DNA from: Apostichopus japonicus
Lineage: Eukaryota; Echinodermata; Holothuroidea; Aspidochirotida; Stichopodidae
DNA length: 64,000 nucleotides
NCBI RefSeq assembly: GCF_037975245.1
Contig: NC_092583.1
Location: 2,318,764-2,382,763 of the forward strand
Direction: 5' to 3'
Below the pieces are notes generated by a model that made no database searches, was not told the DNA's origin, and saw only the letters and a program-made list of their open reading frames with translations. How positions within the stretch are numbered: position 1 is the first letter of the stretch; the number at the start of each line of letters is the position of its first letter. This document shows, piece by piece, positions 22,333 through 41,558 of this stretch. The position numbers were made by a program, and so were the translations under genes.

Positions 22333-22551
22333 CCACTGTAAGTTGTAACTGTTTCATTGGATACATGAAAGGATACCAATGATATATAGGTTGAATTTTC
22401 ATTCCACCAACATGGGAATGTCCTGAATGTTCGCTATCCTTCTTATTTCCCACCCCATTGAGGTTGTCAAGGGCACGTAGGAGGGAGATGGGGGTGTGAG
22501 TAGGAGGAGAGCACCAATTTAACAGGTAGCCTACTGTTAAGCTGTCTGTAG

Positions 22552-22930
22552 AAATAAGGGGTTAATCAACGGTCTAGCGTGCGTTACTCACAGGATTAAT
22601 GCACGATCGGGGGATAATGCAAGCGATGCACGAGGGCGGAGCCCGGGTGCATCCAGCGATAGCATTAACACCCGGAGTGCATTAATCATGTGAGTAACGC
22701 ACGCTAGACCGTTGATTTACCCCGTTCATTCATACACTACCGTACCATTTGTGTGGGGGAAAAATCATAAAACAAAACATTTTTGGTTACATATAACCAA
22801 AGATTTATTAAAGTGATGCCCCGTAATTTTACCGTTCGTTACTCTGCAGGATTAACCACGGTCAGCTGACCTGAATGGACCAATAGGATTTAGGAATCTT
22901 TACTAAGTATGAATGAATAATGTATTATAT
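22552..22930. mobile_element. Foldback (MITE-like) element, copy 2
   Basis: The palindrome 22558-22723 (166 bp) and its 3' extension are nearly identical to 14777-15146 in the same orientation. Differences include GAGCCCGG for GAGCCCGA, TTTACCCC for TTAACCCC and a CGTAC insertion in the extension. High identity suggests recent movement or recent duplication. Confidence 0.85.
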
Positions 22931-23337
22931 AAGTCAAGCTAATTCGAAGATTCAAAAACCGCGAAAGAAATCAAATTTCAGTGAAACTTTACCCCAACGA
23001 TGGTCCACGATTTAATAGATTTCGTGTTTATTAAATTTCCTACAAACTGTTGTTTGTCGTATGTCCTGATTTCACGAAATGAGGCCCAGTTTGTACACGT
23101 GGAAATTCTTGAGGGAAACAAAAATAGTGTCCCTTATTCGTTTTGCATTTTCTGATAAAAAATTAGTTCATGGCTAGGGCCCCCGTATACGTTCATGATT
23201 TGGCATCGCAAACGGAATTAAGTAAACCAGTTTTCCTTGGCTTGAGGTAAAGAAGGTACCGTGTATTATATTTTCGTCAATAAGAATCGACTAACCCATA
23301 TGTGATGATCGGTGATTTTAATTTTGACTTTTTTATG

Positions 23338-23945
23338 TTTAAGGGAATATTTCTGGTGGTGAAATTTGATTGCACCAGTATTGCTGGAAATTCAATTCTG
23401 TATATATTCAGGGTTAAAACTATCCAGATTAAAACTACATTCCCTCGTAGTATTTTGTAGTCGTTTTTCCTGTGTTTTTTCTTTTAATTTGATAATAATT
23501 TTTGAAGGCTTCTGGCAACAACAGAGTGGAAGATTTCATCATAGCAAATTCAGCTGAAACTGTTTTTGTTTCTTTAATATAGTATAAAAATGATTCATTC
23601 CCAGTAAAAATAAACGGGTAACATTTCTACAAGAAAAGTTGCATTTCGAAGAAAACTTACAGACAGAATACATTTACAACTAAGCAAACATTATAAATGT
23701 ATTACATTTTCAAGAATAAACCAACAAGAAGATTATAATCGAAAATTCAAACTTTTTTCAGAACATTGGATGGTGACGTCACAGACCATCTGCTGTGGTC
23801 CACTCCTGGGGTAAGGGAGGCTTATGTCACTCACAAAAGGCTATACCCCCCCCCCAAAAAAAAACTATATCTCGAGTTAGGGACTAGTTATATTGTGATA
23901 GGGGTTTAACCATCAGCGGTGGATTATTATTTTTTTTCTCTCTTG
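23338..23945 (+). mobile_element. Family-B element, longer copy
   Basis: The left end (TTTAAGGGAATATTTCTGGTGG) corresponds to TTAAAGGGAT-TTTCTGTTGG on the inverted copy at 51165. The interior shares CTGGCAACAACAGAGTGGA with 8600 and 51000, and GACGTCACAGACCATCTGCT with the other copies. The right boundary is approximate. Confidence 0.6.
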
Positions 23946-24260
23946 AGTTTCGCAATGTCGGAAACCGGAAGAGATCAGGGAGAAATCTATAAATTAGACG
24001 ATAGCGAATTTCGACGAAACTACGAACAAACCATTTAATAAGTACTATTAAATTATACAGTCTATAGTCATGCACTCACAAAAAAAAAACTCTGCGTACC
24101 ACTTACTCGGAAAAATGAGAGTGATTCAAATCAAACGAAATTGGTAATAAAAACGCCTGTCACCATTGGTCAATCACAGTTATGCAAGATAAGAAAAAGG
24201 ACAAATTGAGAAGTATAGATAGAGAAGAAAGAATAAAAAAAAGTAAGAAAAACTGATTAC

Positions 24261-24342
24261 CTGTTTGTGTTGGTATTACTTCGGTCCTTCTCTCTCTCTC
24301 TCTGTAACCACTTCCTTGGCGGATTCTTTCCTGCTTCGGGGT
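24261..24342 (-). other. Candidate small exon, possibly a 5' UTR exon of the CCK-type gene
   Basis: On the minus strand an 82-nt segment has a good 3' splice site before it (TGATATTTCTTTCAG, with a branch-like CTGAT about 25 nt upstream) and a CAG|GTAATC donor after it. It contains no ATG, has a (GA)n run in the middle, and is open in two frames. It lies on the same strand as, and about 12.8 kb upstream of, the CCK-type coding exon, whose own acceptor sits in the 5' UTR. It could therefore be a leader exon of that gene, an exon of another gene, or a chance pair of splice motifs. Confidence 0.28.
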
Positions 24343-24795
24343 CTGAAAGAAATATCATGTTTATCAGAACTTCAGATTTTATTTATAAGTTTTGAAAAAT
24401 GACAACTGATTCCGCAGTTTTTCAAGAACTCTTAGTCAAAAAAAAATGTTGAATTTGTTTTTTTTGAGTTATGAAAGTGACTGGTTGAATCAAGTGGAAT
24501 AAATCACCGTCTAGCTAAGGCAGATTATATGAAGGAGTTTCTATGTAATATGAAACTATTTCGTGGGGAAATATCGTGAAATATCCGTGCAGACGCATCT
24601 TGTGAGGTGTAAATACAAACCGAGTTGGAAATAAATTTGTAACCGATACAATAACTTTGGCAGGGTCATTCGATGAAATTTTCTTTTGACGAGAAAGTTG
24701 ATCTTTCACGTCTGTGGGTATAAGATTTGACGGATGTTACGCGTAAATATACATTATTGGTAGAATAACCGTGTAGAAAGAGGCTTCCGAAGTAT

Positions 24796-24798
<3 letters not shown>

Positions 24799-24874
<76 letters not shown>

Positions 24875-25078
24875 CTTCCAGTCTCCACCGGGATTCGAAC
24901 CCGGACCTCCCGCTTTACATGCGGACACCTTATCCAAAGGCTATATGGACGCCGATTGTATGTCCAGAGGTTCGAAACCAGTAAGGAAGGTCATAATTCC
25001 ACTGTATAGGCTTATGTCTCACCTTGTATCGAACAATGTTAGTCCTATGTTGGTGACATATTTTGCCTTACTCTAGAG
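24799..25078 (-). mobile_element. tRNA-derived SINE (SINE-A), nearly complete, minus strand
   Basis: On the minus strand the 5' segment (TCTAGAGTAAGGCAAAATAT onwards) matches 651-772. A 72-nt tRNA-like segment (24881-24952) follows, with a perfect 5-bp T-stem and loop (CCGGG-TTCGAAT-CCCGG) and acceptor arms GCGTCCA/TGGAGAC. A shortened tail then leads into (TA)n at 24799-24874. This copy is closer to a real tRNA fold than the one at 773-844, but its acceptor mismatches and flanking repeat context mark it as a SINE. Confidence 0.82.
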
Positions 25079-25386
25079 ATGAATTGCATTGTTTTATGAG
25101 TCTGACGTAATACACATATGCATGTAGTACTATAGGCTGTACCATACAGATTTTATACCATGAAATATAATCGGCGAATCCAATGCATACAGCCTTATCA
25201 AACTATTAACGTCCCGTTTTGGTAATATTTCTTGTTATTATCGATCAACACAGAAAAGCAAACAAACAAATTTTGCAAAAATTAATTACAAAGTTTACAT
25301 TTTGATTGCTTATTCAATTAGCCGATGCTAATTCATCGACGTTTCCTTATTTATTATTTTTGTTCTATCTATAGTGCAGTAGTGTT

Positions 25387-27340
<1,954 letters not shown>

Positions 27341-27341
27341 C

Positions 27342-27450
27342 ACTTACGTTCCCGTAGCCTCACCGCACACCGCCCACCCCTTCGTTCTTATTGTTCTTCC
27401 CCTCCCCTCCCTTCCCCCACCCCTCCCTCCCCTCCCTCCCACTTCTTTTA
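27342..27450. other. C-rich tract with a strong donor-like motif on the minus strand
   Basis: On the minus strand GGGAAC|GTAAGT (rc of 27342-27353) is a strong 5' splice-site match. The preceding sequence is G-rich (27390-27440), with a TTAAATAA TATA-like motif further upstream near 27523. It could be the end of a first exon of a minus-strand transcript, but there is no supporting frame. Confidence 0.2.
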
Positions 27451-27851
27451 GGAACATATAAGTCCGTCATTTTGGGTTTTCGTCGCTTCCTTTAGTTTTG
27501 ATTGTGGGTCAGGTGAGGAGTTATTTAAGCTTCAATGCCGCACCAATACCCAATGTGATTTATTCACACACGCAAATTCACATTCGGGCCCCGACAATTT
27601 ATCGAAGGCTATCAGCACCTCACGAATGGCTGAGGTGTTAACTTTAAAGGAGTCGAAGGGGCTTGGTAAAATGATTAGCCGATACGTGATGGAAATGCTT
27701 CAGAAGAACAAGTCCTCAAAACAGCTAAGAAAAAAATCTTTATTCCATATACAAAAAGTAAAGAAAAAAGATGAAAAAAAAAGAAAAAAAAAAGAAATAA
27801 TTTTGACGATCCTTCATACCAAAGACGGAAGACTTGAGCAAGATTTAAATC

Positions 27852-27960
27852 GAGGGTAGTCTTAGAGTATAAATAGAGGAAGCATCAGAGAGAGTCGATT
27901 TGAGCAAGTTTAATGTCGAGGGTAGTCTTAGAGTATAAATAGAGGAAGCATCAAATAGTG
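27852..27960 (+). promoter_or_regulatory. 66-bp tandem duplication carrying two TATA boxes
   Basis: CGAGGGTAGTCTTAGAG followed by TATAAATAGAGGAAGCATC occurs twice, 66 bp apart (TATAAATAG at 27868-27876 and 27934-27942). TATAAATAG is close to the ideal TATA box, and the surrounding 40 bp is duplicated exactly. No downstream ORF or splice donor could be tied to it. Core-promoter function is inferred from the motif alone. Confidence 0.4.
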
Positions 27961-28454
27961 CAGACTTCAGCAAGAGCATCCATTTTGTTATTTTCTTCGC
28001 TTATTAAGATGAAATCAACTTAACAAAAATCTTGCTCGAATTTCGTGGCATTACCCCATAAAGACATTACACGTCATCAACGGCAGTTTATTTTACTCTA
28101 TTAGATCTTCAAACCCCCTCCCACCCAGACCCCCACCCCACCCCCACCCCTACCTCAAAACAAATTTTAAAAATTATAAAGAGGAATTCAACCTCGCCGT
28201 ATGCGACGAGCAATACACGAGCAATACAATATGAAAGCCCCCTATAGTTCCCCTATTATGGCTTCTATATTTCCTTATTTTGCAAACGGATCAAACGATT
28301 TTTTTTTTCGTTTTTTTATGTATTTTTTGGAAAGTTAGTTTATAGGTGGGTCAGGTAAAAGTAACTTTATTTCGTCTAAAATGTTCAGTTTTGTTACAAT
28401 AAAAATGACCCTATAGCTTTAAGATCCATCTATGGACTATAGTTATACTAATAT

Positions 28455-34107
<5,653 letters not shown>

Positions 34108-34452
34108 AAGGTCCCCTCACACGACTTTACAACTTAACCTCTGGTCATTGGTGACTTGTCACAGCCACACAGCAAAGTGTGCACAATTCAAACAATCCCT
34201 CCTGGGGTACTATCGCGCACCACATCTACCAGCCCCCTCCCCCGGGACTTCCCATAGGGTGCAGCCACAATCCGGCAACATGCAACTATATTTACAAGTT
34301 ACCTCACAAGTCCCCATTTGTAAGCCTGTGTGAAGAGAGGCAATGGAGATAAAGTGCAATGACCATTACACAGCGTAATGATCTGGCCAGGACTCGAACC
34401 TGCAAACCTTAGATCACAAGTCCACTGCCTTAACCACTTGACCACAATGCAC
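34108..34452 (-). mobile_element. tRNA-derived SINE (SINE-B), head-containing copy
   Basis: On the minus strand a tRNA-like head (34380-34452) carries A box TGGTCAAGTGG and B box GGTTCGAGTCC, with T-stem GCAGG/CCTGG. The body that follows includes CCCTATGGGAAGTCCC and GATTGTTTGAATTGTGCACA, which recur at 62942-63130. The copy stops at about 34108, before the LINE-like tail seen in the second copy. Confidence 0.78.
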
Positions 34453-34869
34453 TCTTATACATAACTATACACATAACGGTTATAACCCAAATATATAGAC
34501 AAACGTCAGACGATAGACTGCCGAGTCGCAGCTTTCCTCGATGAGAACATGTTAAGTTCTTACTTTCACATGACCAAGTATATGCTCTATATTGTTTCCA
34601 TTTATATACAGTCAGTAATTTTCAAGTGGTATGTACATTATAACATCACTGCATGTTGCCAATTTACACTACAATATTTAATTATAACATATTTTAATAC
34701 TTTTCTTTCTGAATCAAAGTTATGTTTGGTATGCATTACTGCCCGGTATAGCTACTGCACGCTATGATTAGCAACAACTGGATTGTTCTGACAGCCTTCT
34801 TGTTTTTTAGTGCTATGAAAATGTGTTCAAACAGATCATACTGAAAGAGGTCATACAGCTCAATGATTA

Positions 34870-34947
<78 letters not shown>

Positions 34948-35063
34948 GCCTATATATATATAGCCTATATATATATGTAGCCTATATATATATATATGCC
35001 ATATATATATATATATATATGCCATATATATATATATATGCCATATATATATATATATATATA
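34870..35063. repeat. (TA)n microsatellite with TAGCC/TGCCA-interrupted units
   Basis: Pure TA to about 34944, then TA runs punctuated by GTAGCC or AGCC (three times) and TGCC (three times), a secondary tandem pattern of roughly 20-30 bp. Confidence 0.95.
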
Positions 35064-38000
35064 GAATACTTAAAAAAAAAACAATTTGTTAGCTTTCTAT
35101 GTTGTTTTTACCAGTTATCGCCGCTTATTTTGCATTGCAATAGATTTTTATGTCTACATATAGCCCAGTAGACGTGTAAGCATCCGACCCAAGGGCTGTT
35201 GACTGTAGTCTCCCCCCCCCCTCCCCCCGCAGCCGGTACATATACGCCTTCCTCTTCTCTCAAAAGATTGTCTTTTAAGCATACCAAAATGTCTTTGTGA
35301 CCACTCTCTGCCTCCTACCCATTCCCATACGCAGCCCCCTCCCCCTTCTCGCACCCACCATGATCCTGTTGGCAGTTCTGTTACCGGCTTAATGTGAGCC
35401 TTTTGATTTGTAAAGGTATGTATACCACTCCCTCTAACCTTCTCGTTCGATCAATAAAACCACCAGATGTAACAAGCCATATTATTGTGTAACGCTTTCC
35501 ATGCAAGATGGTTACAAAAACAACATTGGTAAATTGCTTATATTTAACTATTTTTGTAACTTTCCTAAAGTTGCGATCATTCTTATTGATTCTTTTAGCC
35601 CTTGTATCAAACATATACCTGCGTACGAAGTGATAAAGTAATCTTTTCTTTATTTCTCGATTAATCACAGTCATGTTGTCATTATAATATTAAAGACACT
35701 TTGAAAGTAACGGAAACTTTTATCAAAACGTGCAACACAAAAAAAAAATCCGGTACATACATATAAAACATTGTGCAGCTCCATTAAACGTTATACGTTT
35801 GTTCTTCTTCAGATTAGATCATCTTAAATAGTTGTAATTTACAATTCTGATTCCTTAAAATTTATAAAACTAAAAATGAACTCCAAAGTTGAAGGCTCAT
35901 GACATTGTCGTTTTACAATGATAAATATAACTCCCCAGGGCCCATGGTAAAATTGACAAAACAAAATGGACCACAAAATTATATATAAAGTGTCTAGAGC
36001 CTTTTCCAAAACCAAAAAAAACAGTATCTTGTTTTGACAAAAGAAAAGAAAAAAGATTAATTGCTTCTTTAAGAATTTCTACACCTAAAATGAAAACAGA
36101 TGTAAGACTGCTTTCCCTAAAGCAAGTGATCTAAAATTTCTTCATATAATTTACAAATGAAACATTGGTTACCACTAGTTTTCGTAAGAAATAATAGCTT
36201 ATTTGTAGCAATTATTCTATGTACAAAGAAACGGAATTGAAAATATTGCAATTTAACTTTCAGAAGCACTTAACCCTTGGCATAATAAGGAAACAATGTT
36301 GCCAATCCTATGTCTGTATATAAGCTTATTGAAAGAGTCACTCCATTTGGTATAGCAGCAGCCTTGTCAAACTCTGTTTTATCTATTATATTGACCGTCG
36401 GAATCTGAACTATTTCATTCCGACTTTTATCCTGCGTCTACGGAATTATTATATATGTAACTCATGTTTCACTGGGGAATAAATATTTAGTTACTTATCC
36501 CTGTTGGCAATGTTAATGGATTTGAAAATTTTATCGATAAACTGTGCAGAGGCTTCATGTTAACATTGTTCTTTTAAACAACAAAAAAATCTTCTATATA
36601 CCGGCTGGAACCAAACAATGTCAAAAGTGAAGATATTGTTTGTAATAAAACGGAAAGGTTAAATAAAAATCTGTCGGGTCCCTACGCTATACATATAGGC
36701 TTATAAACTGAAAAGTTATAATAAAGTCAAATTGTTAACGGCTTACGTGCGTTTGTGATGGCCATTCACTTAAACGCGTCAAGAGATTAAAGCGGTGACT
36801 TTGACGTTTTAGCCTGGAAAACAAGATTCGAGCAACCGTATGAAAATGACAAAGTTGAGTCGACCCTGCCCCCCCTTCCCCCCGCCCCGCCCGTTTACCA
36901 TATCCCTCCTCCTTCCTTAGCTACATTCAGGGTTGCTTTAAACATGTGTACTAGGCACGCGGTATTATGAAAACGTTCAGTCAAAACGAATGTGGCTGAA
37001 AGTATGAAAAAAATGCGGGTGGGGGGGGGGGGGGGATTCCGACACAGGTCTGAAATAGTGAGTTCTTAGGCATATATGAGGCCTATAAATTTGGGTCCTT
37101 ATGATTAGGCCTGCACGCAAGGTTGTGCTGAGAACTACTTAATTTTTTGAGTGGGTTTAAAAGGGGTGGGGGAGAACATCCACCTGGATCCACGCCTGAC
37201 TTATAAAAAGTCATCTTAATACGCAAGCGTCTCACTATAAAGATATACCGCTTTATGCGGTAGGCTTTCGTCGAAAATACTATCGGCAGCACATTATCCG
37301 ACCTGTATACCTAGCCAATGAGTTAAGATATTAATCGGCTGATCAATAAATAGTACATGAACATATTTTAAACATATTGTTCAGATACGTACGGGAACTT
37401 TTACATCGATACATAAATACCCTATTATCACCTTTAAAAATATTTTTTGTTAATTGCTTGAATGCTCCTTTAAATAATAAACACGGATGATTACGTCATC
37501 GCTTCACCGACTGTAATAACTTTTAGCTAAAAGGCTAAAGTTATTCAATGATGTTTAATTTAATCACATGATATACAACCTAGCGCTCGTAGATGAAATT
37601 CTACACCATTGTGCATACGTCGTTTACATCATATGCGATATGTTTCCTCAAATAGGAATGACGTAATGCAAACTGAAAGTTTAAACGTGGATGTCTATTT
37701 ACTTTGACAGTTTAAACCTTGATGTTGAAAATTAATAAATTTGTTATTGAAACGTGAACCTACAATTATAGAAATTAAATTAACTTATCAAAATTATTTA
37801 TCTATTAATTTTACCTCTTTTTTTTGGGGGGGGGGTTCTCTTAGATTCTTCCGTTTAATTATACTTCGTTCACGTATAATAACAAACCCCGGCATGTCTC
37901 TATAAAACCAACTCAGTTTCACCTCGCCCCCCCTAACCCCCTCTATTCAAGAAATTTCTCAAACGGACTATTTCAGTATGGCAATATTAACCCGACACAA

Positions 38001-39649
38001 TTGTTTTGAAAGTTGGACAGACAATTCTTCTTTTCTTTTCTTTAACCTTTCTCTCTCCCCCCCCCCCCCCACCCTTTTTATTGGCGCGTGAGATCCACTT
38101 TCAAAAAGAAATGTTTGCTTAAAATCGATGACCTTGGTGGTGACTTTTAAGTTTTGATTTCCTGGTATATAATATGTCGATGTCATCATAATTAACCAAC
38201 CAACCACTTGTCGCGCTATCGATTCTCGGCATATAAAGTGTCCATGTAAATGATATATACCGCTAAAGAAGTAACAGGATATTCATAGATTCTTTTTTTT
38301 ATTGAAAAACTTCCAACATTCACAGATTTGTCTTTTATTGATATTTTTATATATATATATTTTTTTGGAGAACAATTTTCATGATTTTGATTATAGCAAA
38401 ATACTTTTCTAGGCCCCAGGTGACATCCGCCTGAGTACGTTATACATACAAAATAAATGTATACATACCATAATATTTTCTTACGGGATACGCCTACTCG
38501 AAGACGTATGTTACGCAGCAAAACCGTGATTTGTATATCACCATATCTATTACGCGACAATCACATCACGTTATGGTTGCTTTCATACACATCGACGTGT
38601 CGTTTTCCCAGCTGGTTAATTTGCATTCATGTATATTTATGATATATTTTATATGTTTGTCCGTTTCAGCGATTACTTGAGAGAGTCCTTAATAACTTGT
38701 CTTACCTCCCTCGTGTGACTTTTTGTATTCTAGAAATGCTATGGAGGGACAGTGAAAGTACAATGCCTTGCCGCTTAGTATGCTAATACACCTACAGGCA
38801 TACGTCATAAGTCAGTTACATGAAGCACGTGTAACCTACATTTGGTTAATGGTTCTGTGTACGCAAAACACATACGTTAAAGTGACAGCGGGCTAGTCAA
38901 GGGGAATTGAGAGCTCAGATTTACCCCACCCAGGAGCGGACTGGCCCATCGATTGACCGCCTTATCGGCTCGGAACGGCGTTGCGCAGCGGGGTCCAAGG
39001 CCCCTAATGCGACAATATAGGTTGCGAAGTCGAAGAGCACATATATCTCATTAGCCACACTAAAATTCTTAGTTCAGTCCGAGGCGCGATATGATTAGCT
39101 TTTTTACAAGACCCCGAGTCTCCGGTTGGATCCCTGAGCCAGTCACGTGGTCCCATCCCACCATTGAAATTGAATAAAATACGCGTATGTTCATGGCAAT
39201 TGCTACCTGTTGGTTACTATGACCTATATGAGGATAAAATGAAGGCATCTGTTAGCTCCCACTCCTCGCCTCCACTCGCCACACACTCCGGGTACTTTAA
39301 TCCTTTCCCATAGCATTAACTAAAAACCTTTAGAGCATCAATGAGTCCCGCCAATTACATGAAAGATTAGAAAGAAACGTTTGATAAAAGCAATTTTTGT
39401 TTTATAACTGTTTTTGTTTTTTGTTTTATACTCTACCCTCATGAATTTAGAGAGGCCGACCTTAAACAACTGTTTGTTAATTATTCCAGTAAGTTTTCCT
39501 CTATTCCATGTTTTTAGTGAACATCAAAATGAACGGTTACATGCATAAATGTCTGTCGAACAGGTGGCCTGCGATATATTTAAGGACGTCTTAAAACTAA
39601 ACTTCTTGAAGTTATTTAAAAGAGCGAAAATACGATACAGCGTCGACTT
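35064..39649. other. No gene recognised
   Basis: Poly-C/poly-G runs (35211, 37019, 38058), a T8G10 tract at 37818-37835, a hAT-end-like CACCTGGATCCACGCCTG at 37181-37198, the dispersed repeat at 37250-37350 and GAATGCTCCTTTAA at 37460-37473. A hAT-end-like AGGAGCGGACTGGCCCATCG lies near 38931. No coding frame stands out. Confidence 0.5.
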
Positions 39650-39750
39650 AAAGAGAGAAAAGAGAAAGAGAGAGAGGGGGGGGGGGGTGGAGAAGAAGGA
39701 GAAGAAGGAGAAGAAGTAGTAGTAGTAGAAGAAGAAAAAGAAGAAAAAAT
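39650..39750. repeat. Polypurine tract (GA/GAA/GGA with poly-G)
   Basis: About 100 bp almost entirely A and G on the plus strand, broken only by a few T (AGTAGTAGTAG). It includes an 11-base G run and GAAGGA units, and is prone to triplex (H-DNA) formation. Confidence 0.9.
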
Positions 39751-41454
39751 CCCTAAGATAAACAAGTATACACATAAGACATCTGCTCATACGTTTTACG
39801 ATTCGTCATTGGTTTGTTACGAAAGAAACGGAAAACGTAACATTTCAATGTTTAGAAATCACCAAAGCTGCAGCATGTAAAACATTAGAGATCTTGATAT
39901 CTCTATATCAACAGAAGAATGAAAGTGTTCAAGAATTTGTGATTCAAGTAACCATGTTTATCTAGTGACGTCACGGGAAAGCATCAACTGACGAATGTAT
40001 ACTGATGAGGGGTGCTTGGAAAGGGGCAGCGGGAGGGGGAGGGGAAATGTCCTTTTTTTTTCAAGTTCACCGAGAAGATAATTCATCATGTGTGTAAATA
40101 ACATCTATATTGTAGTACAGCATCCTATATATTTAAATGAAGCAGTAGCATGTACGTTAGAACTTGTCTTACCTCCCCACCCCCACCCCCAAACCAGCAC
40201 TACCCCCTCCCCTCCCCTCCCCGCCCACTTAGTAGGATGCTTTCTTTAGATAAGAGTGAACCTTGTTGCTGATTGCTTTGGACATCTGCTGTGGCCCTCA
40301 TGCCCACACGCGCGCGCACGCGCACACGCACACAAACATAGACACATTCACTAACGATGAAAATTGATGCTGTTCGAGTCTCTTTAATGGCGTGAGAACT
40401 TGCGATTTCAAGTGATGTTGGTTTCATCAGAATTTTCGATATCAAATTCCGATTTTAAAACCGGGTACTTTTTTATAAGGAAAAGACACCCAAAATAGAA
40501 CCTGTATAGACATGAATAACCAAACAACGTTGTTCCGATCTCAACCCCAGCCCCGTTACATCGAGACTGCATGTAGCCGTATGATGATGACGTCACGCGC
40601 TGGGTATCACAAGTCCCTTGGAAGGAAATATAGATAATAGATAAGATCAGTGAGGGATTTACTAGTAACACGTGATCAACGTTTCATATCCCCTAAAAGA
40701 CAGACGGAGAACCGGATGCTACGACATGAAAATAATGTGAAGGAAAAAAACACAGTCAATAGAATCGATGACATCAATAGCTTGTATCATGTTACTTGAG
40801 ACTGTATACCGGAATTCCTTTTGTTTACTGCTGTAAAGGGATTAGTATCTGAGAACACATTTCTGACGTCATCACTATTCTTGCCGAAGACTTTAAGCAC
40901 TAAATGACTTTTACAAATCCTTCGGGAAATTATAGTGACGAATATGTTGTAAAATACTTACGGTTTCAAATTTCATTGATTTGTTTTGTCGCACTTTTGT
41001 GGGGATTATTTTCTTAAAGGTCACCAGAATATTGTCAGAAAAGTACTTAAATTTGTGTTATTCATCCTCTCTTCCATACCTCTTCTCACACCCTTCGATC
41101 ACGAAAATTCTGGCCAGTTCACTGACATAGACATTTTTTTACCTCATGTAAATAAAAATTAAAATCGATCAAGCTGTAACTTGAAACATTTTCGTCTACA
41201 TACAGATCGTTTTGGAGTACTTTTAAAAACTAGATTTATTATTGGTAGGAATGTAAAAGAAACATTCACAATATTAGCAATGATATTGTGACAAGTTAGA
41301 TCAATTAAAAATCTAACGAACAATTTCTCCTATGTGACCTTAAGGCAACATCTCTGAATGTTTTGCTAAGCAACATAAGGTACTCGCGGAAATCCCAAAT
41401 GGGTGTCGTGTATCTGGCGATAAGTTGGACTGGGTTGCAAAGTCGTTGCTCCAC
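39751..41454. other. No gene recognised
   Basis: Contains alternating CG/CA at 40307-40333 (Z-DNA-prone), C-rich patches near 40170-40225, and three TGACGTCA palindromes (39966, 40588, 40864). Confidence 0.5.
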
Positions 41455-41472
41455 ACACGCACACACACACAC

Positions 41473-41557
<85 letters not shown>
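41455..41557. repeat. (CA)n-(TA)n compound microsatellite
   Basis: CACACACG/ACACAC (41452-41473) is followed by pure TA to 41557. Confidence 0.97.

Positions 41558-41558
<1 letters not shown>

Noticed and set aside
22157-22453. Pro/Ser/Leu-rich and Gly/Glu/Arg-rich ORFs
   Set aside because: Direct translations of the polypyrimidine/polypurine tract.
24881-24952. Possible functional tRNA gene (minus strand)
   Set aside because: The fold is better, with a perfect T-stem, but the acceptor stem is imperfect and the flanks match the SINE-A repeat on both sides.
27482-27530. First exon with ATG (AAAATGACGG) on the minus strand upstream of the 27347 donor
   Set aside because: The frame runs through the G-rich tract and stops before the donor, so a coding first exon is not supported.
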